64,000 bases of DNA from Gammaproteobacteria bacterium (GCA_013286495.1 JABDFQ010000001.1:62614-126613); one strand, 5' to 3'; shown: positions 1-10,291, counted from the first letter of the stretch. Translations and numbers: made by a program. The notes: generated by a model from the letters alone, not told the origin.

Positions 1-1
1 A

Positions 2-226
2 AATAATATAAAACTTATCCCTCCCCTTGCTAAGGCAATTTCCCTGTTTGAAGCAAAAAAAATCCGATATATCAAATCAAAATTCATCTTCTTTCTCTTC
101 GGCAGGTCTGATGCAGGTTCAACGGTACCATGGGATATGCCGACAGAAATCATTAGGATCATGGCAGATGCAGCAGTGGAATCAGAAAGAATTGAATGGC
201 AACCGAAAGTATCCAATGGAAAATAA
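2..226 (+). CDS. 3' end of a truncated paralog of the following effector-like gene (starts upstream of the window)
   Basis: Frame 2 reads NNIKLIPPLAKAISLFEAKKIRYIKSKFIFFLFGRSDAGSTVPWDMPTEIIRIMADAAVESERIEWQPKVSNGK*, nearly identical to the C-terminus of the 261..2060 product. The ORF track lists a different frame (27..236). Confidence 0.9.
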   Translation, partial: NNIKLIPPLAKAISLFEAKKIRYIKSKFIFFLFGRSDAGSTVPWDMPTEIIRIMADAAVESERIEWQPKVSNGK

Positions 227-260
227 AGCTATATAAACTAACACAAGTGAGGATTGAAAA

Positions 261-2060
261 ATGCAAAGCTGGGAAATAGAAAAAAATCCAAATTACATGA
301 CATATGCAAAACTCTGGAACCTTGAAAAATCAAATTTTGCAAATTTAATGTTTTTGCTATGTGAATATTGCGGTTATGGCAAATCCTATACATTCAGTAG
401 GAGTTATGCTAATCAGGTCAAGAAAATTGTTGATATCTACACGGGATACGCTAAAACATCACCCAAGTCCATCGTCTTCTGCGTGGAATTTGTTTTCCTG
501 CACTTGCTGGAATTGATTCCTGTTCCACAAACACATAAACAAAAGCGTGGCGAATTTGCTGCGATACTGGAAGTTGTTTTCGACAAAACAGGATGTGAAT
601 ATAAAAAAAATCCAGCAGGAACATTTAATTTGATTATGAAAAAATGCAATGGCGACAAGTTTGAAAAAATCTTGAATTCATTGCGTGAATGCTGCCTGAT
701 TCATCCCAATATAGAAATTACACAAAATGAAAAATATACCGATCGCATACAAAATATAATCCAGCAATATGATGGTGCAAACGGTCATCTTGCCAAACAC
801 AGACAATCACTGGTTTGCACGACAGAATATTTACTGTATCAGGTTGATCAGGCTGTGCCTGACCATGCTATTAATACGAAATATATGCTGGAATGTTTAT
901 TTAAGGAAAATGGTATAGATGTGAAGTTCGGAGAAAAAATAGTATCAATATTAAAAACGATGAATAATCTGCTTATTTTTAACAACTGGATTGATCTTAT
1001 CAATAACATTCTTTTTTATGAGTCGGAAAAAGAGCAGATGATAAAGTCTGCTTATGATGCTGGCTGGATAACAAGTTTTGATTTTATTAAACATTGTATT
1101 AATGTAAACAAACAGAATGATACGATAGACGCAATTGAAAATTATGATGAAAGTCATCTGGAAGTATTATTCAATCTGGCTATTGATAATAAATCATATG
1201 TAATTGCAAGGCATTTAAAGAATAAAATCAATGATCTTAGCGTTGAGGAGATATATCCTTCCAGCAAATTATCAGATTTTCAGATTTTTAAGAAACTATG
1301 TCTGGATTCATTTTGGTATGAAGAAAAATATATTCAAAGCACATTGCTGGATCATCTTATTTCGAATTATAAAAAAGAAATAAAAGAAAATATTAAATTT
1401 ACTACCAAATTTTATCTGGATAATTTTTTTATAACTAATAAAAATGAGGAAGCCCTGAAAAAAAGATACTTGGATAATTTCACGGTGGATTCAAATTTCG
1501 AATTTTTTGAGAGTGTGATACGTAGATATACTAATAATGTTATTCATTTAATTGAAGATAAAAAATTGGATTTAATAAATATAAACTGGCAATGGAATGG
1601 TTTTTGTAATATTGCATATTCCACTAAAAAGCCATACGATTTTTTTGTTACACCAGTGCAGGGATATATCATACATTATGTTGAAAAGTGTATTGGTTCT
1701 GTATTTCAGCTTGATCTAGAAAGATTTCTCAAGACCATTGTTTCATCATGTAATTATGATGAAATCTTTCGCAAAGATGGTAAGGGTAGGGATATTCTTT
1801 TTTATCTCAGAAAAGTTATTGATATTCATAATGAAAAGAAAATAGAACTTATACCTTCCCTTGCCGAAGCAATCACCTTGGTCGAAGCAAAAAAAATCGA
1901 ACATATCAAATCAAAATTCATCTTCTTTCTCTTTGGCAGGTCTGATTCAGGCTCAACGGTGCCATGGAATATGCCGACAGAAATCATTAGGACTATGGCA
2001 GATATAGCACTGGAATCGGAAGGAATTGAATGGCAACCGAAAGTATCGAATGGAAAATAA
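261..2060 (+). CDS. Effector-like protein, tandem family A, full length (599 aa)
   Basis: Long ORF with gagg ribosome-binding site; shares CEYCGYG N-terminal motif, ITPxQGY, IFRKDGxGxDI and C-terminal FFxxxPxEI blocks with neighbours. Confidence 0.85.
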   Translation: MQSWEIEKNPNYMTYAKLWNLEKSNFANLMFLLCEYCGYGKSYTFSRSYANQVKKIVDIYTGYAKTSPKSIVFCVEFVFLHLLELIPVPQTHKQKRGEFAAILEVVFDKTGCEYKKNPAGTFNLIMKKCNGDKFEKILNSLRECCLIHPNIEITQNEKYTDRIQNIIQQYDGANGHLAKHRQSLVCTTEYLLYQVDQAVPDHAINTKYMLECLFKENGIDVKFGEKIVSILKTMNNLLIFNNWIDLINNILFYESEKEQMIKSAYDAGWITSFDFIKHCINVNKQNDTIDAIENYDESHLEVLFNLAIDNKSYVIARHLKNKINDLSVEEIYPSSKLSDFQIFKKLCLDSFWYEEKYIQSTLLDHLISNYKKEIKENIKFTTKFYLDNFFITNKNEEALKKRYLDNFTVDSNFEFFESVIRRYTNNVIHLIEDKKLDLININWQWNGFCNIAYSTKKPYDFFVTPVQGYIIHYVEKCIGSVFQLDLERFLKTIVSSCNYDEIFRKDGKGRDILFYLRKVIDIHNEKKIELIPSLAEAITLVEAKKIEHIKSKFIFFLFGRSDSGSTVPWNMPTEIIRTMADIALESEGIEWQPKVSNGK

Positions 2061-2110
2061 AACAGATTAAAATGAAAACTATTTATAAACTAACTCAAAC
2101 GAGGTAAAAA

Positions 2111-3922
2111 ATGCTAAGAGATGAAATCATACGTGATCGATACGAATCCCTTTGGAATCCGTTAAAAACGAACTTTCAGAATGCGGTTCTGTGTCTGGAG
2201 GAATATTGTGGATATGGGGATTCATTTGCTTTTGATAGAACCTATAAGCATGAGATCAAAACGATATTGAAAAAATATAAGGAACTTTACAAATTATATC
2301 CATACTCAATTGCTTACAGTGTTGAATTTCTTCTTCTGCAACTACCAGAAAATAAGAATATAAGCGATATCAGTGATTTTAATGTTATGCGCGATATTAT
2401 CTGTAATAAAACAGGTATTGATCCACATAAATTGCCATCGATCCCTGAATTACTGTACAGGGAAAGTCAGGGAAATAAATTTGAAAAAACTATAAACACC
2501 TTGCGAGAGTTTTCTAAGCTTAATGATATTTTTCCGATAATTGAATATATGAATTGTTCCAATGAAATTAGTTCTGTTTTGGAATTATATGATGGTAGCA
2601 ACGGATTTATTGCGAAACACGAAAATTCATTATTATGCACACCTGAATTGCTTATTTATCAAGTGTTAAATCTCGTAAGTAAGGAACATGTGAAGACGAA
2701 ATTTTTTCTGAATAGCCTGATGAGGCTCAATTATGCAAAAACTTCCACATTTGAACTTTTGAAAGATAAGATGGATTTTATTGTAGATAAGCTTCTGGAT
2801 AAGGAAATCAATATAAATATAAGCAACGCAATGAAATACAGTAATTGGATTGATTGCATTGAGGGTAACAGGTACTTTATGAATCAATCGCATAAAAATA
2901 AGTTAATTCATGATTTATATGGTTATAAATTAATAGATCATGAACATTATATTCGATATTGTATTAATGCTGGTTTATTTGGTAATTTTATAAATCAATT
3001 TCAATTTGAAGATAATAATAGAGCAGGAATGCTAAGATTATTCGACGCTGCATTGAATAAAAAAGAATATTATATGGCACGCTACATAGCTTCCAAATTT
3101 AATTCACAGAATCCGCATGTGTTTTGGGGTGATGATCCTGACGAGACAGAATTTAAAATTTTTTACGATATTTTTTTCGAATTATTTATTTCTGATCCTC
3201 ATATTCAGGATCGGTTGATAGATCATTTGTTAATGCATTACAGGGATGAAGTAACTAATCCTAATCAATTATATTTTCTTATTTGTAACAATTGGATGAT
3301 AGATAATAATTGGAAATATAATCAGGATAAATTTGATGATAATTTTAAAATGGATTTTAATTACATATTTTACTCGATATTTAATCAATTCAACATTAGC
3401 GAAAAATATAAATCAAGTATTCATATTATTACTGGTAAAAAGCTGGATCTCGAGCTTGATTGGTATATGAATAATAACGGCAATTTTTCGTATACCAGGA
3501 CAGACGATGCAACTTTTACCATCACTCCATTGCAGGCAAGTGTTGTTATATATATGAGGTTTTTATATGAGGTAACGTCTAAACAGAAAATATTCGCAGA
3601 ATATCTGAATGCTTTTGCTTCCTATAGCGATGAGTTAATTTTTCGTAAGGATGGCAGAGGAAATGATATTTTACGTTACCTTAAAGAAGTAAAAAAACAT
3701 CATAATAAAAAAAATGATCTTGACGCGGATCTTTCTTCTGCAATTAATTTATATGAAAAAAGAAAAATGCGATGCGTCAGATCAAAATTATATTCATTCT
3801 TCCGTGGCAAGGATGAGATTTTGCCTGGCTATATTCCTATTGAGGTCTGCGCTGAAATTGGAAAGAATTTAATTGCGCTGGAAGGACTTGAATTGCAACC
3901 GAAATTATCAATCCGTAAATAG
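2111..3922 (+). CDS. Effector-like protein, tandem family A, full length (603 aa)
   Basis: Paralog of 261..2060: EEYCGYGDSFAFDRTY, ITPLQA, IFRKDGRGNDIL, LEGLELQPKLS near C-terminus. Confidence 0.85.
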   Translation: MLRDEIIRDRYESLWNPLKTNFQNAVLCLEEYCGYGDSFAFDRTYKHEIKTILKKYKELYKLYPYSIAYSVEFLLLQLPENKNISDISDFNVMRDIICNKTGIDPHKLPSIPELLYRESQGNKFEKTINTLREFSKLNDIFPIIEYMNCSNEISSVLELYDGSNGFIAKHENSLLCTPELLIYQVLNLVSKEHVKTKFFLNSLMRLNYAKTSTFELLKDKMDFIVDKLLDKEININISNAMKYSNWIDCIEGNRYFMNQSHKNKLIHDLYGYKLIDHEHYIRYCINAGLFGNFINQFQFEDNNRAGMLRLFDAALNKKEYYMARYIASKFNSQNPHVFWGDDPDETEFKIFYDIFFELFISDPHIQDRLIDHLLMHYRDEVTNPNQLYFLICNNWMIDNNWKYNQDKFDDNFKMDFNYIFYSIFNQFNISEKYKSSIHIITGKKLDLELDWYMNNNGNFSYTRTDDATFTITPLQASVVIYMRFLYEVTSKQKIFAEYLNAFASYSDELIFRKDGRGNDILRYLKEVKKHHNKKNDLDADLSSAINLYEKRKMRCVRSKLYSFFRGKDEILPGYIPIEVCAEIGKNLIALEGLELQPKLSIRK

Positions 3923-3934
3923 AGTAAGACATTT

Positions 3935-4915
3935 ATGCTCAGAGACGAAATACTTCAACAAAAAATCAAGGACTATCAAACCGGCGTCATTACGCTGACA
4001 GATTTGATTGAGGCGCACATCGAAGAAGGTGATGCGCTGAATGGTTTAAATGATATGAAAATAAATGTTAATGATGAATTGATGTTGTGTTTCAAACTGG
4101 CGTTATTCAAAAATGGATATAACATTGCCATGAAGCTGTTTTATCTATTGAATAATCTGCATGAGCTAACTTTTGTTTCATACGATAACTCATCTGGTTT
4201 GGAAAAACTGAATGTATTATTGTCTAATCTTTTTTCCTCTTTGTTGGAGGGAAAGCAATTAAAAGCGCAGATGTTGATTAGCATTTTAAATCATATACAT
4301 CTTAAATATCGAAATGATACTGAGATTCGTTCTGTGATAAACCAGCTTTATATCAGTATGTGTAATAAGAATAATCTTATCGATAACTGGAAAATTCTGG
4401 ATAGAAAGTTCGTTGAATGTTTCAATCCAGACTTCAATTATCTTTTTTTCTGTAGTGTGCAAAATGATAATTTTAATGCTGCTGCTTATTTATTAAAAAA
4501 TAAAAAACTGGATTTGCGGAATATTTCATGGAGGTATGATGCAATTAAATTAGAGGATCAGAAGGGTCTTTTTTACAAAAATGATAAAGGTATAGCAATC
4601 AGCCCATTTCAGGGCGTATTGATTAAATGTTTACCCAACTACAAAAAAAATATGGAATTTATTGAATTGTTTCTCGCCTGTAGCTACGACAGTATTTTTC
4701 GATTGGATGAAAAGGGAAATAATATATTTCATTATTTCGAAAAATTTTGTAAATGGGATGAGCAGGATAATGTCAAACAAACTATTGCTAAATTCAGTGA
4801 TAAATTTGATTTAAAAAGAAAACTTTTCGCATTTTTTCTGGCAAATTCCCGTTCAGAATATCGCTTGCCTATTGAACTTGTTGGGGAAATTGGCAAGGCG
4901 ATGAAGGTTGTGTAG
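3935..4915 (+). CDS. Family A paralog lacking most of the N-terminal domain (326 aa)
   Basis: Begins MLRDEI like 2111..3922, then mainly the C-terminal half: KKLDLRNISW, ISPFQG, IFRLDEKGNNIFHYF, FFLANSRSEYRLPIELVGEI. Confidence 0.8.
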   Translation: MLRDEILQQKIKDYQTGVITLTDLIEAHIEEGDALNGLNDMKINVNDELMLCFKLALFKNGYNIAMKLFYLLNNLHELTFVSYDNSSGLEKLNVLLSNLFSSLLEGKQLKAQMLISILNHIHLKYRNDTEIRSVINQLYISMCNKNNLIDNWKILDRKFVECFNPDFNYLFFCSVQNDNFNAAAYLLKNKKLDLRNISWRYDAIKLEDQKGLFYKNDKGIAISPFQGVLIKCLPNYKKNMEFIELFLACSYDSIFRLDEKGNNIFHYFEKFCKWDEQDNVKQTIAKFSDKFDLKRKLFAFFLANSRSEYRLPIELVGEIGKAMKVV

Positions 4916-4967
4916 TAAAATGCGGGTGATAAAAATCAGTTATTAATAATTTAATGAGGAGTAAAAG

Positions 4968-5975
4968 ATGCTAAGTAATGAAATAGATGTTGTTTTCCAG
5001 AAAGAAATCAATGAGCTGGATGATGATAAGAAAATCATATTCAGAAATTTCTCTGAAGAACTGGATAAGAAAAATTACAAGGAAGCATTCGTTTTATTGA
5101 AAAAAATTAATGAAAAAACACGTAAACGAGGCTGGTATACCTGTGGTTCTGATTTTTTCTTTTTCCATGAATTTTTTTTACTGCAAGTAATTGAACATGG
5201 CTATCTTCAAAACGCATTACTTGATCATCTTATTTTAAATTACAAAAAAGAAATGAATAAAACAGAACCCCATTTCTTTGATAAGTTTTATGAATCTCCT
5301 GCTACTGCTTTTTACAAGGAACTGTGTATGGCATCCTCGAAGATACTATGGGTGAATCATGACAATTCTTCTATAATTGAACAGAAATATCTTTGTCATT
5401 TTCCCGTCGATTTTAATCGCGTTTTTTTCAAGCTAATTGAATGGTCGAATCTGCCCGAAATCGCTCAAATGGCACAGTATCTGATTTATAAACCTCACGT
5501 TAATCTCGATCTAATGAAAACTAACTGGTATATGGATGAGAAAGATAATTGCATTCGATATAATAAATTAGAATCTAATTTAGGATATTTTATTACACCA
5601 CTTCAGGGTTATCTCAAAAAATATCTTTCTAAATATGATCCTGACAAATTACACGAAGAACAATATGCGCTCGAAGAATTTCTTATATACGTTTATTATC
5701 ACTGTAATATTGCAGAAATTTTCAGAAAAGATGGCAGGGGTAACGATATTATGTTTTATCTGCAAGAAATATTACAGACACATGAGAATAAAAAAGAAAA
5801 TATTTACGATGACCTTAAAGAAACAATAAGCAGATTTAAAGAATTAAAACAAACATCTGAAAATGTATTCATGTTTTTCAAAGCCAAACACTACTCAGAT
5901 ACAATTGAGCTACGTAATTTGACAATGGATACATGTAAGGAAATAGTAGACGTCACTTTATCTTTACGGAAATAA
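4968..5975 (+). CDS. Family A paralog lacking most of the N-terminal domain (335 aa)
   Basis: NLDLMKTNWYMDE, YFITPLQGYLKKY, EIFRKDGRGNDIMFYLQEI match family A; RBS gagg. Confidence 0.8.
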   Translation: MLSNEIDVVFQKEINELDDDKKIIFRNFSEELDKKNYKEAFVLLKKINEKTRKRGWYTCGSDFFFFHEFFLLQVIEHGYLQNALLDHLILNYKKEMNKTEPHFFDKFYESPATAFYKELCMASSKILWVNHDNSSIIEQKYLCHFPVDFNRVFFKLIEWSNLPEIAQMAQYLIYKPHVNLDLMKTNWYMDEKDNCIRYNKLESNLGYFITPLQGYLKKYLSKYDPDKLHEEQYALEEFLIYVYYHCNIAEIFRKDGRGNDIMFYLQEILQTHENKKENIYDDLKETISRFKELKQTSENVFMFFKAKHYSDTIELRNLTMDTCKEIVDVTLSLRK

Positions 5976-5995
5976 TCATGATCTGCGGAGGTTAA

Positions 5996-6313
5996 TCAAC
6001 CTCCGCTAATGACTAACGCACCGACTTGCACTAACCACACTGCCCAGACGATTTCCATGAAATAGGGAAAAAAGCTGCGTCTTAACATCCAGTAAATCAG
6101 CGTTGGCACCAGTGCAATTAAAAAGGGAATGCTGATCAAGGCAAGTAATCCACGCGCGAGATTGCCGGCTTGACCTTCGGAAAATAATTGCATGAGTAAA
6201 TGTGTAACGTAGGAATGCGCATTCATCAGCAACTGCACGCCTTGTTGTGCATAAGACATGGAAAGAACAATACCTGCACTGAGACCAATCAACGCTATCA
6301 TTTGTTTTAACAT
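5996..6313 (-). CDS. Small hydrophobic membrane protein of unknown function
   Basis: 105 aa with several hydrophobic segments, upstream start, intergenic spacing consistent with a gene. Confidence 0.6.
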   Translation of the reverse strand: MLKQMIALIGLSAGIVLSMSYAQQGVQLLMNAHSYVTHLLMQLFSEGQAGNLARGLLALISIPFLIALVPTLIYWMLRRSFFPYFMEIVWAVWLVQVGALVISGG

Positions 6314-6374
6314 ATGTGTCCTTTGTCAGAAAAATTATTAACAGAGTTTCGCATCAGAAAGTAGTGTATGCAAG

Positions 6375-7154
6375 CTACACCTTTACTCCCACACCTTTCT
6401 GCAGCAACCACCATCCCCACACAAACAGCACGATAAACATCAAACTCACCAGCGTAAATCCCCACGTGATACTCAAATCCGATATGCCCAATACACCATA
6501 TCGAAATGTATCGACCATCGCGAGTATTGGATTAAATGCTGCGACTTTGCGCCAACCTGGCGAGAGTTGCTGAATCGAAAAAAACACACCACCGAGATAA
6601 GTTAATGGTGTAAGCAAAAAAGTCGGGATAAATGAAATATCATCAAAACGTTTGGCATAAATCGCATTAATCAAACCACCGAGTGAAAAGACCATTGCGG
6701 AAAGAATCGCCATGCTGATCACGATCCATAAATGTTGCAGCGTTACACTGGTAAACAATAATGAAATCAGCATCACAATCATTCCAATCAACACACCGCG
6801 TATCATGCCGCCCAGAGAAAATCCCAATAAAATAATAAGATTCGGCATGGGTGATACCAGCATTTCTTCAATACTTTTGTTAAATTTAGTGAGAAAAAAA
6901 GATGAAGAGGTATTGGAATAAGCATTGGTCATGATCGACATCATGACAAGTCCTGGTACGATGTATTGAATATAACTATAACCTTCAATCTGCCGAATCT
7001 GCGATCCAATAAATTTGCCAAAGATAAGAAAATATAAACCCATGGTAATAGCGGGTGGTAACAAGGTTTGTGTCCAGATACGCATGAAACGCTGCACTTC
7101 ACGCGTCAATAATGTAAACAGTGAAATGCGCGCAATTTGCAAATGGAGATTCAT
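6375..7154 (-). CDS. yadH: ABC-2 type transporter permease
   Basis: Six-TM protein with PGLVMMSIMTNAYSNTSSSFF and PTFLLTPLTYLGGVFFSIQQL motifs; overlaps ABC ATPase start. Confidence 0.85.
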   Translation of the reverse strand: MNLHLQIARISLFTLLTREVQRFMRIWTQTLLPPAITMGLYFLIFGKFIGSQIRQIEGYSYIQYIVPGLVMMSIMTNAYSNTSSSFFLTKFNKSIEEMLVSPMPNLIILLGFSLGGMIRGVLIGMIVMLISLLFTSVTLQHLWIVISMAILSAMVFSLGGLINAIYAKRFDDISFIPTFLLTPLTYLGGVFFSIQQLSPGWRKVAAFNPILAMVDTFRYGVLGISDLSITWGFTLVSLMFIVLFVWGWWLLQKGVGVKV

Positions 7155-8074
7155 GAATTTTTCCTGTTTTTTGTTACGAGATTGATAAATAATTTTTCCA
7201 GACGATTAGTTTTATGCTGCATGCTGGATACGTTGATGCCTTGCTGGCTCAATAAATTAAATAATTCATTCAATGACTGACTACGTGAAATTTCTATCTC
7301 AAGTGTATGCTTGTCTATCAGTGATGTTTTATATCCATTAATTTCTGGCACGGATGATAAGGGTTTATCCAGATCAAACACCATGATTTGTGCATCAAGA
7401 CGATTGATCAGTGATTTCATGCTGGCATGTTCAATGATATCGCCATGATCAATGATGGCGACGTTCTTGCATAATTGCTCAGCTTCTTCAAGATAATGCG
7501 TGGTGAGAATAATGCTTGTGCCTTGCTGATTGAGTTCGGTTAACAAACGCCATAAACCATGACGTAATTCAATATCCACACCTGCTGTGGGTTCATCGAG
7601 AATTAATAATCGTGGCTCATTCATCAGCGCGCGTGCAATCATCAAGCGTCGCTTCATGCCGCCGGATAATTTAAATGCTGGTTGATTGTGCATTTCCCAA
7701 ATGCCCATTGCATGTAAATATTTTTCCATGCGCGTGATAGCAATTTTTTTGGGAATGCCATAATAACCAGCCTGATTAATTAATATGTTCGCTACTTTAT
7801 CAAATAAACTGAAATTCATTTCCTGTGGGACGGCGCCAATGAGTGATTTTGCCAGCGTTAATTGCTTGTCAATATCGTGTCCAAAAATGGAAACCTTTCC
7901 TGATGTTTTATTCACGAGCGAACAAATAATACCAATGGTTGTCGATTTGCCAGCACCATTTTGTCCGAGTAATGCAAAAAAATCGCCTTCTGCAACTTCA
8001 AGATCTATGCCTTTTAATGCGGCAATTCCATTGGAATAAATTTTTGTTAATTTGTTTACGGAAAGTGCCTTCAT
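7151..8074 (-). CDS. yadG: ABC transporter ATP-binding protein
   Basis: Walker A GQNGAGKST, signature LSGGMKRRL, Walker B LLILDEPTAGVD. Confidence 0.92.
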   Translation of the reverse strand: MKALSVNKLTKIYSNGIAALKGIDLEVAEGDFFALLGQNGAGKSTTIGIICSLVNKTSGKVSIFGHDIDKQLTLAKSLIGAVPQEMNFSLFDKVANILINQAGYYGIPKKIAITRMEKYLHAMGIWEMHNQPAFKLSGGMKRRLMIARALMNEPRLLILDEPTAGVDIELRHGLWRLLTELNQQGTSIILTTHYLEEAEQLCKNVAIIDHGDIIEHASMKSLINRLDAQIMVFDLDKPLSSVPEINGYKTSLIDKHTLEIEISRSQSLNELFNLLSQQGINVSSMQHKTNRLEKLFINLVTKNRKNS

Positions 8075-8664
8075 GTTTTTTCTGCCAGTAATTTTAATAA
8101 TGTTTGCATTGCCTGACCACGATGACTAATTTTATTTTTGATATCAGGTGCTAATTCAGCAGCAGATTTTTTTTCTGCTGGAGAATAGAAAATAGGATCA
8201 TAACCAAAACCGGCATCACCCATCGGCGTATGTAATATTTTTCCTTGCCATTTACCATGCGCAATTAATGGTGTCGGATCATCTGCATGTGCGATGAAAA
8301 CCAGCACGCAATGAAAACTGGCATCACGTTTTTCATCAGGTACATCATGCAATGCAGCCAATAATTTTTTTATATTGTCAGTAGATTGCGCATTTTTACC
8401 TGCATAACGCGCAGAATAAATTCCTGGCGCACCTTGCAAGGCATTCACTGATAAACCAGAATCATCAGCAATCGCGGGTAATCCAGTTATTTGCGCAGCA
8501 TGACGTGCCTTGATTATGGCATTTTCCACAAATGATAAACCTGTTTCATCAGCATCACTGACATTCAATTCAGATTGCGGAATGATTTCGATATGTAATT
8601 TATCCAGTAATTGCCTAAATTCCTTTATCTTTCCCTGATTGGAACTGGCTAACACCACTTTCAT
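8071..8664 (-). CDS. rdgB: RdgB/HAM1 non-canonical purine NTP pyrophosphatase
   Basis: MKVVLASSNQGKIKEF, ADDSGLSVNALQGAPGIYSARYAG, FGYDPIF, SHRGQAM. Start set to the internal Met at 8664 rather than the ORF-track start at 8715. Confidence 0.93.
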   Translation of the reverse strand: MKVVLASSNQGKIKEFRQLLDKLHIEIIPQSELNVSDADETGLSFVENAIIKARHAAQITGLPAIADDSGLSVNALQGAPGIYSARYAGKNAQSTDNIKKLLAALHDVPDEKRDASFHCVLVFIAHADDPTPLIAHGKWQGKILHTPMGDAGFGYDPIFYSPAEKKSAAELAPDIKNKISHRGQAMQTLLKLLAEKT

Positions 8665-8665
8665 T

Positions 8666-9241
8666 TTATGAACCAACGGCGACAGCAAGACCATATGACA
8701 TAATCGGTCTTGCAATCAGGATGAATAATAATTGCAAAATAACGATGGCAACAATCGGTGTGATATCAACGCCGGAAATAGGTGGAATGAATCGCTGCAA
8801 GGGACGAAGCAAGGGTGCAGTTGCGCGCGATAAAATGCCATATGCCGGAGAAGCGGGTTGTATAAAAGAAAGCAGGGCTTGTATCAGAAGAGCAATGGAA
8901 ATGGTTAGCAGGAATAATCGCAAGACATCGCCGATGGAATAAATAAATACGCCGAGTAAATTAGGTATGCCGAAGCTTAATAAATTTAATATCAGACATT
9001 TGAACATGGTCACGATAAAAATGAGTACGATAGTAGCGGTTTCGATACCACGAATATCAGGCAGGAATTTTTTTAATGGTTTGACAACGGCGCTGGTGAG
9101 TTTGATGACGAATTGAGTCAGTGGATGATTGTAATCAGCATTGACATAAGCTAATACGAGTCGAATGACTAATACCATGATGTAGAAATCAAAAATACAA
9201 CTGACCAGGAAGAGGATTGCATCAAGAGTCGCGCCAGACAT
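8666..9241 (-). CDS. yggT: YggT family membrane protein
   Basis: Two repeated YggT units (PLKKFLPDIRGIETATIV / PLQRFIPPISGVDITPIV). Confidence 0.88.
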   Translation of the reverse strand: MSGATLDAILFLVSCIFDFYIMVLVIRLVLAYVNADYNHPLTQFVIKLTSAVVKPLKKFLPDIRGIETATIVLIFIVTMFKCLILNLLSFGIPNLLGVFIYSIGDVLRLFLLTISIALLIQALLSFIQPASPAYGILSRATAPLLRPLQRFIPPISGVDITPIVAIVILQLLFILIARPIMSYGLAVAVGS

Positions 9242-9319
9242 TCACATTATCCTTACTGCTGAAGAATGAGGGTTTCAATATACCAGGGTTTTATGGAGAT
9301 GTGTACCCGTGTGGCATTG

Positions 9320-9460
9320 ACGCATAATTTTTGTGAAGTTCGTTATGGCGAGGTGCTTTGTGTGTATTTGCAAATAAAGCGCAGGAGGCCGGAGGCCGAC
9401 GAGCCATTGCAAATACACACAAAGTACCTCGCCATAACGAACTTCACAAAAATTATGCGT
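9320..9460. repeat. Constant-loop/variable-stem hairpin element, copy 1 (54-bp stem, 33-nt loop)
   Basis: Arms 9320-9373 and 9407-9460 are reverse complements with one mismatch (9355/9425); loop ataaagcgcaggaggccggaggccgacgagcca identical to copy 2. Confidence 0.95.
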
Positions 9461-9466
9461 ACTGAC

Positions 9467-10291
9467 CTACAATTTTTCCATCATTTCAGCCAATTCTTCC
9501 GAGCGTTCCTTGGCAGCAGTAAGTGCCTTGTGATAGATCGCGCGTAATTGATTATCTTCCAGCACGGAAACGGCTTTTTCTGTGGTGCCACCTTTCGATG
9601 TCACATTCTGTCGCAATTCTTCCAGCGGTTTACCACTTTCTATTGCCATGCGTGCGGCACCTAATGCTGTCTGTAATGTCAGCAAACGTGCTGTTTCCTG
9701 TGTTAATCCTAATTTCTCCGCTGATTGCTGCAAGGCCTCCATCATCAGAAAGAAATAAGCAGGGCCGCTACCAGAAAGTGCAGTGACTGCATCCATCTGA
9801 TTTTCATCTTCCAGCCAGATAACAATGCCAACCGAACGTAATATGGATTCTGCTTCATCATGCTGTTCTTCACTGACGTGACGATTTGCATAAAGCGCAG
9901 TTGCCCCACAACCAATTAATGCTGGCGTATTTGGCATCGCGCGTACGATAGGGATATCGCCATTTAACCAGGTTTGAATACTGGATTCACGAATACCAGC
10001 AGCGATGGAGAGGATAAGTGGTTTATGTTGCTGGATATAAGCAGCTAATTCCCTGGCGATAGCATGAAAGGATTGCGGTTTGATAGCGAAGATAATGACA
10101 TCAGCATGATTGATTGCCTGCAAATTATCAGTTGTGGTTTGAATGCCGATACTGGCTAGTCCTGATAATTTTTCTTCAGTGGAATCGCTTGCTGAGATTT
10201 TATTTGCGGGATGACCATTCTGGATTAAGCCGTGAATCAGGCAACTGCCCATGTTGCCTGCACCGATAATTGCAATCGTTGGAACTGTCAT
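9467..10291 (-). CDS. proC: Pyrroline-5-carboxylate reductase
   Basis: IAIIGAGNMGSCLIHGLI, FAIKPQ, RAMPNTPALIGCGATAL, ALSGSGPAYFFLMMEAL, TSKGGTTEKAV. Confidence 0.95.
   Translation of the reverse strand: MTVPTIAIIGAGNMGSCLIHGLIQNGHPANKISASDSTEEKLSGLASIGIQTTTDNLQAINHADVIIFAIKPQSFHAIARELAAYIQQHKPLILSIAAGIRESSIQTWLNGDIPIVRAMPNTPALIGCGATALYANRHVSEEQHDEAESILRSVGIVIWLEDENQMDAVTALSGSGPAYFFLMMEALQQSAEKLGLTQETARLLTLQTALGAARMAIESGKPLEELRQNVTSKGGTTEKAVSVLEDNQLRAIYHKALTAAKERSEELAEMMEKL

Noticed and set aside
27-236. ORF 27..236 (69 aa)
   Set aside because: Wrong frame; overlapped by the real C-terminal coding frame 2..226 of a family A paralog.
6316-6573. Plus-strand ORFs within the ABC transporter region
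   Set aside because: Antisense to clearly conserved ABC genes; composition not protein-like.
9266-9547. ORF 9266..9547 (+, 93 aa)
   Set aside because: Spans the hairpin element and the 3' end of proC on the opposite strand; no protein-like features.
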